Of a stretch of DNA of 64,000 nucleotides, positions 52,801 through 61,256 are shown in pieces. Positions within the stretch are counted from its first letter, which is position 1. Each line of letters begins with the position of its first letter. A program made the position numbers and the translations under genes. Origin of the DNA: Sympetrum striolatum (Eukaryota > Arthropoda > Insecta > Odonata > Libellulidae); contig OX388343.1 in the NCBI GenBank assembly GCA_947579665.1, positions 90,066,254 to 90,130,253 on the forward strand, read 5' to 3'. The notes below the pieces were generated by a model. It saw nothing but the letters and a program-made list of their open reading frames with translations. It had not been told where the DNA came from and made no database searches.

Positions 52801-55800
52801 ATGTCGCCTAATACTGCAAGGTCAAAAGATTTCTATTGGCATGATGATGTTGTTTCCAGGTAGTGACGTTGTTCTATTTATAGACGCAAACAAAATATTA
52901 CAAAACACCTTGGGAAGAAAGTCAGCATAGTTGGGATTCCGTACCGATATTTTCCTAGGTTATAGAGATAAACATTTACTTATTTCGTTCATTTAGAATA
53001 GGTTTTGATCTATTTTCAAGTAGTATATAGATACATAAAAAAGAAGAAGAAATATAAGATTACTGGAAAGAAATAAATTACTTAATAAATATAAAATAAA
53101 ATAACTTATAAGATAAAATATTTATCGTCAAAACAAATTATTAGAATCCATCGATTTAATCATCGGACTCATTTATGACGCGCTGCCGCGCTTTTGGAAT
53201 ATACTGCGTATATACCGTGAATTGGCGATGTTATTTAGGGAATTAAAAAATATTCTGCTGACACATTATATATGCCATGCTCTCTGCCAGTCATTTTTTC
53301 CAATATTTCACTTAACCGTGAATTTTGGGAGGTGATTATCTGTAAGAAAATGAGGCTGAATCAGAAGATCGCTCTAGGAAACCATCACACCATGGCTTGA
53401 AATGTACGCTAAGATTTCGATCAGAATATAATATACCCATTAAATAAAGAAATTTGTACCCATATCAGCATATTTTCATACCCATTACCGATTGTCAACA
53501 AATAGGAATAGGAGCTAATAATAATTACAAGTTAAATATGTAAAACTTGATCGTCATCTCAAATCAGCGGAAGGATCGCTTCATTCCCAAAGACATAAAT
53601 AAAGCTAATAAATGGGAAACGGAAACTGAATTCTAAGTGAATAGATAACAAATGCCCCGTCCACAATTAGTATAGAGGCGGTTCTAACAAGTTGCACGAG
53701 GACGCCTTCAAATAAATTATTTTAACATTTTCGCAGCGGAAGCCCTTAGCGATAAAGAGGATCTCCCGTTTCCTCCGTGTGGGGGACCTAAGCATATTTA
53801 TGCTCCAGGCGTATTTCCTGCGTGAGCTGAAGGATTCATGATTTAAAGGACCACGCGAAAATAAAATATGCGCGTCACGAGCAATAAAGCGGTGTTGAAC
53901 CGATACAAAGGGAAAACAGCACCATAAATATAAACCCCTAATTTACCTGTAATTGGATGAAAATATACCGTTGAAAATCATGTATAATCTATGATAATTT
54001 AGCTATCTTCAACTGTATGCATCAATCCCATCGGTAATTTCAACCTTTGAGTGCTGAATTCACTATAAAATAGTGGAAGAAGGATATACACACGAAAATT
54101 GTACCGAAAAATCGTGTAGGTACATAAGATTTGAATGGACATCCAACACTCCAACATGAATTTCATAGAATTACGATGTATATTCCAACAATGGAAGAAC
54201 GGCCTTAAAATATATAATACATGGCTTAGAAAGAGAGCTAAATCCAAGGCGAAACGAACAACAGTTGCTCATTCCCAATCGTAAAATCGTAATCACAACT
54301 GTCATATTCGTACTTCCAAGATATTTTTTGTTTTGGACGGAGAAACCATTGATAGGTACATCATTTTGCTTAGTTTTATTTGCTAACTTCCTTTTCTACC
54401 CTTTTATTTCAAAATGCCTTTCGTATCGTATTTTTTTTCATTTTGTCTTCCTCTCACTTTTACACCAATGACCACGGATACAAGAGGCAAAAATTTCGAT
54501 TATGTATCAATAGATTTCCCGGCCTTGGTGTCCGAGTGGATAGCATGCCATCTAAGCTATCGCTCCAACCCCAAGGTCCCGGGTTCGAATCCCGGCTGAT
54601 CGGATTTTCCGAATCAGGGAATGGTTGTGTGTGATCGTTGTTACTGTTGCCTCGGTTAAGCACCTCCTGAGAAGTTCGTCACAGCTTAGGAGGACTTCAC
54701 TGGTGAAGGGCAACAGTAGCTAGGCATGAAATGAATCTCAAATGAATGAATGGAAATTTGTAACCTCGTGCTTTCAAACGAGTAGACAAATTATAACAAA
54801 TAGTTTCCTCACAAAAAACTACGTTATGTCGTCATGAATTGTGGTTAAAATCTGCATCGTCTATCGAATTAATTGACGAGATGATTCCAGAGATTCGCCC
54901 TAACTTCCTTTGCTTGGACTCCGAAAACTTGGACGGATTTGGATCTTAATTACATTCAAAAAGCGGTTCGACAGCTTTCTACCTCTGGTCACGAATCATC
55001 AAGCGAGCGAAACTGGGTCTCAAGCGATGGTGAAGCTGCGAACATAGTCATACGCGCAACTCTTAACGGTCACTTTGATAGTAATTAAAGATTTTGAATG
55101 AGTCCACTGATCACTACCATTTTCCACCTAATCGTTAATACAAATCTAATATCAATTCCTCTTCACTGAGGACTTCAATTCGAAGGTTATATTTTAGAAT
55201 AAAATTCGTAAGAGCTCATTGGCACCAGAAGAAAATATTTCCTACAACCCGTGATGTTAGCATAATCAATTGCTAGCAGCTGTCAGTGATTATCACCTGC
55301 ATCAACTTCATCGTTTTCAACACATCCTGGGCAGAGCGAAAGATCGATCGCTCATACGTGCTCGTGTGTCGACCGTTAGATAACGCATCCGCGGATTAAC
55401 GTAACATTGTTTACATTCATCTTCATTCTTCGGAGATATTTATGAAGGATGAAATCTTGCGAATCCCTCAAGTAGGTCAAAATTGTCGATTATTAAATTA
55501 CTTCACGAAGCAATGAGATTATGAAACGCTCGCAGTTAACGAAAAAAATAGATCACAATTTAAATCCCAGATAGCGTCCTCCTCGGCCTATCGCTTTCGA
55601 TAAACTCTCATTTAGCTCGAGGATAGTTCGGTTCGCCCTGCGCGACCTCGGGAGCTAGGAGTAAACGGCTCTCGACATTGGCAATTACAAGTTGTAATCC
55701 GGTCGAGGGCATTCCAAACTATGGATTGGTAACTGCCTCCGATGCTCTCGAAGTAAAAACGCGCGACAGAGCAAAAATTAAGATATCGATTGACACCTCA

Positions 55801-58800
55801 TCCTCTGGGAAGTCGGCCACATCGATGGGGAAATCTTTAAATGCGTAGGTGGGTAAACAAAAGTTTCCACGAGCATAAGCGTACAAGGCTCTTTTCTTTC
55901 AGACAGGTTTGGCTCTCCTCCGGCGCACGCGCCACTGCTTTTGTCCCTTTGATGAGCTAAAGTGCAATCCCTCCGGGTGAACGGTCAAAATTAAATTTTA
56001 TCCTAATTTTAAAAATTTTCCAGATTCGCAACATCAGCTACTTCAGCAAAATTTCCTCTGTTCGTTGAAGCTTAATATAAGCTCATTTCCCAAAAAGTGT
56101 TTCATATTCAAATATGATTACTGTTAAGAAATTATGGCAAAGAGTGAAATTGAAGGCGAATAACTTTTAGGCATTGGAAAACGAAAATTAAATCTTGCTT
56201 ACTGGAGGTGAACATACGGAAAAGCAACTTTAGAACAGAGTATTTCCATAATCAAACGATGGAATGTGCTGAGTCAAATCTTGACGCTCCACATTCCACA
56301 GATTAACGAATTTATTATTCTATTAATGCAATGATGGGAAAATAAACAGTGAAAAGTAGTGCAATTATGATTTTTGTGATATCCAACAACTTATATATTG
56401 TCTAATTTGGTTCCAAGCAATTAATGGAAAGCGAAAATTATGATTGAAATTCAGTGCCGCCGTATCGAATCAAGAGGGATTTTGTATTTGGCCTTCACGA
56501 ACGGCACAAAGCAAATCGCCCGTTTTTTCACACTACAATCAAGAAGGGAAGGACGTTTTGTAGAAGATTGCTTGGCTTCACAACCGTGTTAGCTCGCTAC
56601 GATTAAGGTAACTAAGAAAGCCAAGAGTGTTTATCTTCGGATTTTCACAGATTATACTGTCCAAATTCTCCAAAAGTAGCTATAATGTATTTAAGAACAG
56701 CAAACTGCCCGAAAATTACACAATGATCAAGGACGATATGGTTCCAAACTTGATTGCTGGTATCAAAATAGGGAGAATCAGCGACAAGGATTACCATTAG
56801 CTTAGACAAATATTGCAAGAGAAGATATGTGAAGTATAAGTCGCTAGGTTGAAAGAGTAAATTATATCACATTCTAATACAGATGCGTGTGAAGAATAGC
56901 TGCGTATTCTCTATGCGTAGACACACGATGATACCTATTAAAACTTATCTCATTAATGTTCCAGAATGAAAAATAAATTAATCATCAGACTGAGCGATGG
57001 ATTTGCATTATTCCCCAAAATTCTTTATTCAGGCAGTTTATAATTTAAATTGCAGATAGTCTAAATGAGAGTGATATGAAAAGTGGGTGCTCTAATTTAC
57101 CATTTTTGGTTAATTGGTACTTTTGACCACCTAGTGCCAAATACTGGTGAAATCATCTTAATTTCCTTCCCATGACAGAATTTCTTTCGCGATAACACAC
57201 ATGTTTTACTTCAATATCGTCTCGTGCAACTTTGAAGCGATGTAACGCAACGCGGCCCTCGAGAGCGGCATGAATAAAACAGTGTGCTCTATTGGGTAGG
57301 GCATTTTCTGTTGTCCAGTGAGAGTACAAACGACCCAAATTCCATTCGTGTGGGGGAGAATGTTTTCGCTGATTTCTCCGCGTCGCCCACACGTATGCTA
57401 GACACGTCCGATCCCGTCAATCAATGCTTACAGAATCGGTCCAGAAGACGGGTATTCGAACGCCGTAAAAGTTAAAGATTTAGCGATTAAAAATTCATCT
57501 AAGAACCCCATCATTTTCAACGCCCGACTTTAGCGTAGAATGACACAATTGTACAAAAGGAAGTTTATTAGTCGCACCAGCTGACTCAAGAGAGTTGAGT
57601 AGACTTAGGATGAGACGCGAGGAAGTTCTAATTTAAAATCGTTTTAAATATGAAAATTTCTAGATGTTCCTGGTGAATTGTTGGATAGTGAAATAAAAAA
57701 TTCCTGTTTGTAAAATTCAATACGAGTAAATGTTGCGGATTATGAAGATCGTAGACCGTGGAAAAAATGCATTGTAAACTTCGTCTTCAAACAGAAAAAG
57801 ATATTTACCTCCTTAATTGGGCCCCAAAATAATACAGACTGGAAAATCGTGACGGAAACCGAGCTCGGAAGGAAATTTTAAAATCATGATATCAAATTAA
57901 TATTCCATCGAGTTATCACCACCATTCGATTGAGATTAATTAAAAATTTAGTTTAATATCAGCCCGCAGACACTTAATTGGAGGAAAGAAAACCATTCAT
58001 CCTCTACCGAACGACCGAAATAAAGCTTATCTCCGATTGCTCAAGGGAATAATTGAGAGACAATGGGTGCAATGACATGAATGGAAGTCATAAACTAGCG
58101 ACGGCGAAAGTCTTTCCTGCGCTCTTATCTGAAGTATCTTCCTGCATCCGTAGCTTTAGTGTCGAGAAAGAGAGAGAAAGAAAAACAAAGCTTCCCGTTT
58201 TTGCAAATCGCTGCAGGCAGATTTATAAATGTGTGGGCTACCGAATAGGGATGGGTAGACGAACCTCTGACCCCTCTGAATGTTGCGTAAGAAAACCTTC
58301 GTCGTGCATTCTCCAATCCCTTGCTCTTCTCCGAATTACTCTTGCGAAACGGATGGCTGAATAAGTCGCACACCCCCGAGGGCTATTATCAACAAGTGAA
58401 ATATGCGCCTCGCTATTCAGCCAATCTCTCGAACTGGTCTGAGTCTGGAGATCAAAACTTGCCCCAAGTGATTGTTTGAAAACAAACAATGACCTATTTC
58501 AGAGCCAATTACGCCGATTGCACTCTAAATTAGGTTGCTTCCGGATCAGAAGGGTTAAGATCGCGAGGGTCCAACATCGCAGCTAACGGAGTGTTATTCG
58601 AGAATCAGTCGTAAATTTTAGATTACGAATTTCGAAATATTGCAAAGATGAAATTGAGAAAAAAGGGATGGTTCGAAAACGAGTAATTTTAGAGAAGAGA
58701 ACGAGAAACAGACATGTTTATTTTTAAATAAAATCGATGTCCCCTTTAACCGACTATTGAAATGGTAAGTCACTATTTGAGATGTCACCGACAGGAAAAG

Positions 58801-60746
58801 AGAGAGGCTTTGCAATTTATTATCTATAATTTAACAAATGCAATTTCCCTATTTGAAATCTTCACAGAACGGGATGGAATTTATGCTCAATAAGTTTTAA
58901 GTAACTACAGGAAAAATAATTCGAAAATATAACGAAAAGAGATATTAAAATTTAAAAATCTTCGCCCATACCTCACGAATTCGTATGAATGCAATTCTCA
59001 TTCGTGAAACCGAATTGAATACTTCAGAAACTCATATGCATGCAAATAAATATAATTCTTCTCTATATTCTTCTCGACTTAATCGATTTTTACCTAAGTT
59101 TTTAGAGTTATGAATTTATCAGTAATATCTTGATTTCTATCCAGAATTCAATTTTTATTTTTATTATTATATACTATTATACATACATTAATAAAAAATA
59201 TAAAAAATAATAAAAAATAACTGTTTTAATCAGTATTTGACATAGCTAAATGAGTGACAAACTTTCATAAACTACGTTTATCAACAAAACGTCAAAATAT
59301 TTTTTTATTGAAAATAACCAAAAACGACAAATATTACTTATAACTTTCCTTAATTCCTTAAATCGCACTCGTTTTTCTGCTCGAAGACATATGAGAAACT
59401 ATACTTATTTAACCGCTACTTAAATAAGCATTCCTCGTAATTTGGGTTTAAAATATCTCCCTCCCTGAATTGAGTAGCTAACCGAACGTACGAAAGTACC
59501 GAGTAGCTGTCCACCTATCATTATATTTTCCAACATCAGTTTTTATGGAACTAATTACTCTGAACTTGCAATTCTCTCGCTGCAACAACATGCAAATAAA
59601 AGTCTGAACGAAGAAAATCGCGTGGTAAAAATTGCGATACAAATTTTGATGACTGGTTATTAGATTTCTACTGACAATCAGATGTTATTCATGTTACGTA
59701 TTCTATAGCGAAGTTATAGATAAATAACTTCTATAATATTTTAAGTAAATCCCTCTAAAATCACTTCTCGTCATTCTATCAGCAGTTTACTTGAAAGAAT
59801 TTGACCCGATTTAAGAGGTTTTACAAATGTGGAGAAAGACAAGCGTAACTGGTTTCTGTATCACCACTTACTTTTTTCACGTGAATCTTTTTAATGTAAA
59901 TGGTAGTTTCAATACGGGTATATTACAGGATTTAAGGGGATTCGAAAAATTCTAAAAGAAGTTGCGGAATAAATATTTTCGAAAGTAAAATAATGACTGA
60001 TAACCTTGAAGAAATATCTACAACAGCCCTCCCAAGAGGTTGAAAAATCAGGAATCTATTTTTTCTCGAGTCTAGAAATTTAGAGTAGCTTTCTATAAAC
60101 GTGAAATAGAATCATTTTTCCTTTTTTATAGCATTGATGTGAAACAATTGGGATTCGAATGTTTCTATAGCTTCGTATGTCTATCGAAGAAACTCGAGTT
60201 TCTTTCTGTTAATGCTGAAGAAACCGTATTGAGACGAAGTGAAAGCTGATTCTTAAGCAGTATGACATTATTTTCAGAACGAAATTTTAACTGCGGAGAA
60301 ACCATTGGAAACATTCATTTGGTATAACATACGAAAATGTTATGCCGCCATGCACTATTTAGAAATGTTGAGCGATTCTAACAAACTTTGAAATATTATA
60401 CATAAACCGCATAAAATTATACAAATAAAGTCATGGTAATTTTCATTTTCATACTAATTCTGGCAAATGCACATTTGTAACAATGAAATGCTATAATCCT
60501 ATTGAATTTGATTCGGTAGGATAGAGTCTTTAAAATTCTAATAGTGAAAACATTCTCTGATTAGTATAATACGCAAAACTACGAAAAACAAAAATTACGT
60601 GAAATATCATTGAAATAATTTCTTTATTTGCATAAAGCAGAAAAGCCGCCTCTCCAGCGTCAAAGCAGAAGGCAAGATTCGGCTGTAACTAATGTAAATA
60701 TCATGATAACTTACCCTTCGATACCTCCAAGAACCAAGCTTGACAT
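19503..60746 (-). CDS. NAGK: N-acetyl-D-glucosamine kinase (eight coding exons over 41 kb)
   Basis: Joining 60715-60746, 50197-50281, 34251-34349, 32379-32520, 23035-23145, 22553-22676, 20713-20887 and 19503-19841 gives 1107 bases, 368 residues plus stop, with every junction in frame and GT/AG. The cytosolic enzyme phosphorylates GlcNAc at O6 with ATP, feeding amino-sugar salvage toward UDP-GlcNAc or breakdown. Visible family features: N-terminal GGIEGGATHS phosphate-1 loop, TNHW (Asn37), VTSD with the catalytic Asp108 (human Asp107), the AGTGSN adenosine/sugar loop (126-131), [12 protein letters not shown] with Asp153 (human 152), and [16 protein letters not shown] near the C-terminus. The human enzyme has 344 residues; the excess is mostly a C-terminal tail rich in N and K. 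It diverges from the GH20 gene at 61257. Confidence 0.93.
19842..20712 (-). other. NAGK intron 7
   Basis: 871 bases, GTAAGT to TTTCAG. AT-rich; no further exon or repeat seen. Confidence 0.8.
20713..20887 (-). CDS. NAGK: NAGK exon 7
   Basis: Acceptor TTCATTAG, donor GTAAGT. It encodes [20 protein letters not shown] through [11 protein letters not shown], the C-terminal-lobe helices (human HLYRDF). Confidence 0.9.
20888..22552 (-). other. NAGK intron 6
   Basis: 1665 bases, GTAAGA to ATTAG. The open frames at 21003-21438 carry no recognisable motif. No repeat seen. Confidence 0.8.
22553..22676 (-). CDS. NAGK: NAGK exon 6
   Basis: Acceptor after TTGACAG, donor GTAAGA. It encodes [17 protein letters not shown] through EHFDIKE, matching the helical segment after the GDEGS loop. 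Ends in phase 2. Confidence 0.9.
22677..23034 (-). other. NAGK intron 5
   Basis: 358 bases, GTAATT to GACAG; the shortest intron of the gene. AT-rich and without features. Confidence 0.85.
23035..23145 (-). CDS. NAGK: NAGK exon 5 (nucleotide and sugar loop)
   Basis: Acceptor GATTCGTAG, donor GTAATT. It encodes [19 protein letters not shown] and [12 protein letters not shown], the most conserved block of the family. Phase 1 at both ends. Confidence 0.93.
24546..24565. repeat. Perfect 20-base palindrome
   Basis: AATGCACAAGATTGTGCATT has nine paired bases around GA. It sits at the left edge of a GC-rich island, so it could be a dimer-binding site, but that is only suggested by symmetry. Confidence 0.6.
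24590..25050. promoter_or_regulatory. GC- and CpG-rich island inside NAGK intron 4
   Basis: About 460 bases rich in G+C and CpG stand out from AT-rich surroundings. They carry TGACGT (24623-24628, CRE-like), CCATTGG near 24677 and GATTGG near 24719 (CCAAT-type boxes on the minus strand). Open frames on both strands are a by-product of GC richness; none is recognisable. It might be an internal or nested promoter, or an enhancer. No transcript evidence. Confidence 0.35.
26890..26910. repeat. TA microsatellite
   Basis: About ten TA units in NAGK intron 4. Confidence 0.85.
27948..28019 (+). repeat. Spaced direct duplication of 28 bases
   Basis: The unit starting TAACGTGCTACTGAGTATTA at 27948-27975 is repeated at 27992-28019 with two substitutions; 16 bases separate the copies. 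Confidence 0.8.
32379..32520 (-). CDS. NAGK: NAGK exon 4 (catalytic Asp)
   Basis: Acceptor TGTTCTAAG, donor GTGAGT. It encodes [10 protein letters not shown], then [13 protein letters not shown] with the catalytic aspartate at residue 108, and ends one base into the next Gly codon. Confidence 0.92.
32521..34250 (-). other. NAGK intron 3
   Basis: 1730 bases, GTGAGT to TCTAAG. It contains one MITE-like foldback (33081-33200). The 77-codon frame at 33938-34171 has no family motif. Confidence 0.8.
33081..33200. repeat. MITE-like foldback
   Basis: The arms 33081-33120 (GGGTTATTTATGAAAAGACC start, GTGTCAC end) and 33163-33200 are inverted with several mismatches. The loop contains CATCATCTGAAGATGGAG. 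Elements with GTTTCGG..GTGTCAC arms and a CTGAAGATG core are common in arthropod genomes as far as I recall. Confidence 0.65.
34251..34349 (-). CDS. NAGK: NAGK exon 3
   Basis: Acceptor TTGTTCACAG, donor GTGAGT. The 33 codons begin [10 protein letters not shown] and end DKPLTAL, matching the helix after TNHW in NAGK proteins. Phase 0 at both ends. Confidence 0.9.
36703..37040. repeat. Inverted-repeat element of about 340 bases
   Basis: The left arm (36703-36741) contains AAGACCGGTCCCGACGAATG and CATCTTCAG; the right arm (36991-37040) is its diverged inverse (CTGAAGATCA..CATCGAAACCAGT). The centre is noncoding. The arms share the GGTTTCGA and CTGAAGAT themes of the smaller foldback in intron 3, so they may be distant relatives. 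Confidence 0.5.
37745..37858 (+). promoter_or_regulatory. Promoter-like block and first-exon-like segment, antisense to NAGK
   Basis: In order on the plus strand: CACGTG E-box (37747-37752), GATTGG (inverted CCAAT, 37752-37757), TATATAATA (37775-37783), then about 75 bases ending ATTAAG directly before GTGAGA, a good splice donor (37859). Spacing fits a TATA promoter with a short noncoding first exon. No downstream exon was identified. It could be an antisense noncoding RNA start or a chance assembly. Confidence 0.3.
39380..39600. promoter_or_regulatory. GC-rich island with paired CCAAT boxes
   Basis: AGCCAATAG near 39391 and TATTGGCC near 39526 face each other across about 130 bases. The first is followed by GCCCCGCCG and the second by CGCCCACCCGCGCCCC and TGGCGGGAA (E2F-like). 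A near-palindrome ATAAGACGCTGTCTTAT is at 39427-39443. It resembles a regulatory island within NAGK intron 2. No gene start was recognised beside it. Confidence 0.3.
39840..39914 (-). repeat. tRNA-derived SINE head (Asp/Glu-like), minus strand
   Basis: Read on the minus strand a 72-base cloverleaf is possible: acceptor GGCATGG with TCATGCC, a weak D-arm TAGTTTAGTGGTTAGAAT, and a good T-arm CTGGGTTCGAGTCCCAG. The anticodon loop reads CCGGAAA, with C rather than T at position 33, and the anticodon stem has two G-T pairs. A functional tRNA is therefore unlikely and a SINE head is the better reading. Pol III A and B boxes are intact. Confidence 0.6.
42013..42060. repeat. Hairpin with 20-base arms
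   Basis: AAGGGTTAGGATCACTTTTC and its inverse with one mismatch surround ACTTACCT. The strength and isolation suggest a small foldback element. Confidence 0.75.
46665..46690 (+). repeat. TAA microsatellite
   Basis: Seven or so TAA/AAT units ending in GGCG. It lies about 80 bases beyond the recognisable end of the SINE at 46767-46887 and could be its tail. Confidence 0.75.
46767..46887 (-). repeat. SINE with Ser-like tRNA head, copy 1
   Basis: On the minus strand the head starts CCGGCCGTGGTGGTGGAGTG, contains GAGTGGTTAA (A-box side) and GGTCCCGGGTTCGAATCCCG (B box), and is followed by GCTAATCGGATTTTTCAGG and AATGGTTGT. The same order and wording occur at 54530, so both belong to one family. 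Beyond this comes a CA microsatellite. Confidence 0.7.
49583..49630. repeat. Hairpin with 19-base arms
   Basis: ATCAATGGGATTTGATAGT (49583-49601) and its inverse with one mismatch (49612-49630). Isolated foldback in NAGK intron 2. Confidence 0.75.
50197..50281 (-). CDS. NAGK: NAGK exon 2
   Basis: Acceptor GCAATTGCAG, donor GTGAGC. It encodes [16 protein letters not shown] through GPGTNHW, holding the ATPase-fold phosphate loop and the GlcNAc-contacting Asn37. Ends in phase 0. Confidence 0.9.
50282..60714 (-). other. NAGK intron 1
   Basis: 10.4 kb, phase 2, GTAAGT to ATTGCAG. It holds one SINE (54530-54755), a low-complexity A/T stretch near 59.15-59.22 kb and GC-richer patches near 55.6, 57.2 and 58.2 kb without recognisable genes. 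The frames at 51683-52060 and 57153-58489 overlap on both strands and show no family motif. Confidence 0.75.
54530..54755 (+). repeat. SINE with Ser-like tRNA head, copy 2 (near full length)
   Basis: The head (54530-54613) reads CGGCCTTGGTGTCCGAGTGG ... GGTCCCGGGTTCGAATCCCG, with A and B boxes of a Pol III promoter. The body continues ATCGGATTTTCCGAATCAGG, AATGGTTGTGTGTG, then CACCTCCTGAGAAGTTCGTC and GGGCAACAGTAGCTAGGC. It ends with ATGAATG-type repeats. It matches copy 1 through the head and the first 40 body bases. Confidence 0.75.
60715..60746 (-). CDS. NAGK: NAGK exon 1 (start codon)
   Basis: Encodes [10 protein letters not shown] plus two bases of Gly11, ending before GTAAGT. The ATG is preceded by CAACCTACC, a fair start context. 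The GGIEGG loop is completed across the splice (phase 2). Confidence 0.88.
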
Positions 60747-60816
60747 GGTAGGTTGTGTTTGATGTCCGAGGTGTAGTGAATTCTCTAAACGAACGGCTTG
60801 CTAACCGAAGGGATAT

Positions 60817-60826
60817 CCCTTTTATA
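60817..60826 (-). promoter_or_regulatory. Candidate TATA box for NAGK
   Basis: Read on the minus strand this is TATAAAAGGG, a near-ideal TATA element. A start about 30 bases on would fall near 60787-60795, leaving a 5'UTR of about 40-50 bases before the ATG. No TATA of similar quality faces the GH20 gene. Confidence 0.5.
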
Positions 60827-61120
60827 AACTATCTCACTTCGCTTCCCCCGAACTACTGAGAAATGTTTGCGTGTCTGCGTTACCTTGTTTAGCCCCACAC
60901 CCTTGCGACGCTTGCGACACTGATCACTAGCGGCTCCCGGCGACATTATCAGGAGTTACTCTCAGACATTGAACAAGTGAAAGCAAACAACCACTATAGA
61001 CTTAGTTTGTGTTTTTGTGTATCGTTGAAGTAGTGTAATTACGAATTTTATATCAAGACTTAAATGACCATTCGTCAACTTCAACTATGAAATTTACGAT
61101 TCAAAGTTTAAATTCTATTT

Positions 61121-61194
61121 GTAAGTAGACATTTCTTTCGTTCGTGTCTTTTTAATTTTAATGATGTTTTGATGATTGCCTTTTCGTTTTGCAG
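61121..61194 (+). other. Small 5'UTR intron of the GH20 gene
   Basis: GTAAGT (61121) to GTTTTGCAG (61194), 74 bases, with a pyrimidine-rich end. It lies wholly upstream of the start codon. Two upstream ATGs follow it: one at 61214 opens a 7-codon frame, and one at 61234 opens a frame that overlaps the main start, so some translational damping is possible. Confidence 0.65.
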
Positions 61195-61256
61195 GAATAA
61201 TTTACCGGGTGATATGATGCAGCTTATAGTTAGATGAGAAAAATATTATTCCTAAA

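Larger units (their letters stand above)
60747..61256. promoter_or_regulatory. Shared divergent promoter region of NAGK and the GH20 gene
   Basis: Only 510 bases separate the two start codons, and this must hold both 5'UTRs and both promoters. The core (about 60830-60980) is GC-richer than its surroundings and contains CCCCACACCC (60893-60902, GC/CACCC-box-like) and a tandem CTTGCGAC pair. No other gene lies between. Real transcription starts need 5' RNA data. Confidence 0.6.

Noticed and set aside
57153..58489. Cluster of overlapping frames in a GC-richer patch of NAGK intron 1
   Set aside because: Frames overlap on both strands, are short and show no motifs; no convincing promoter order either.
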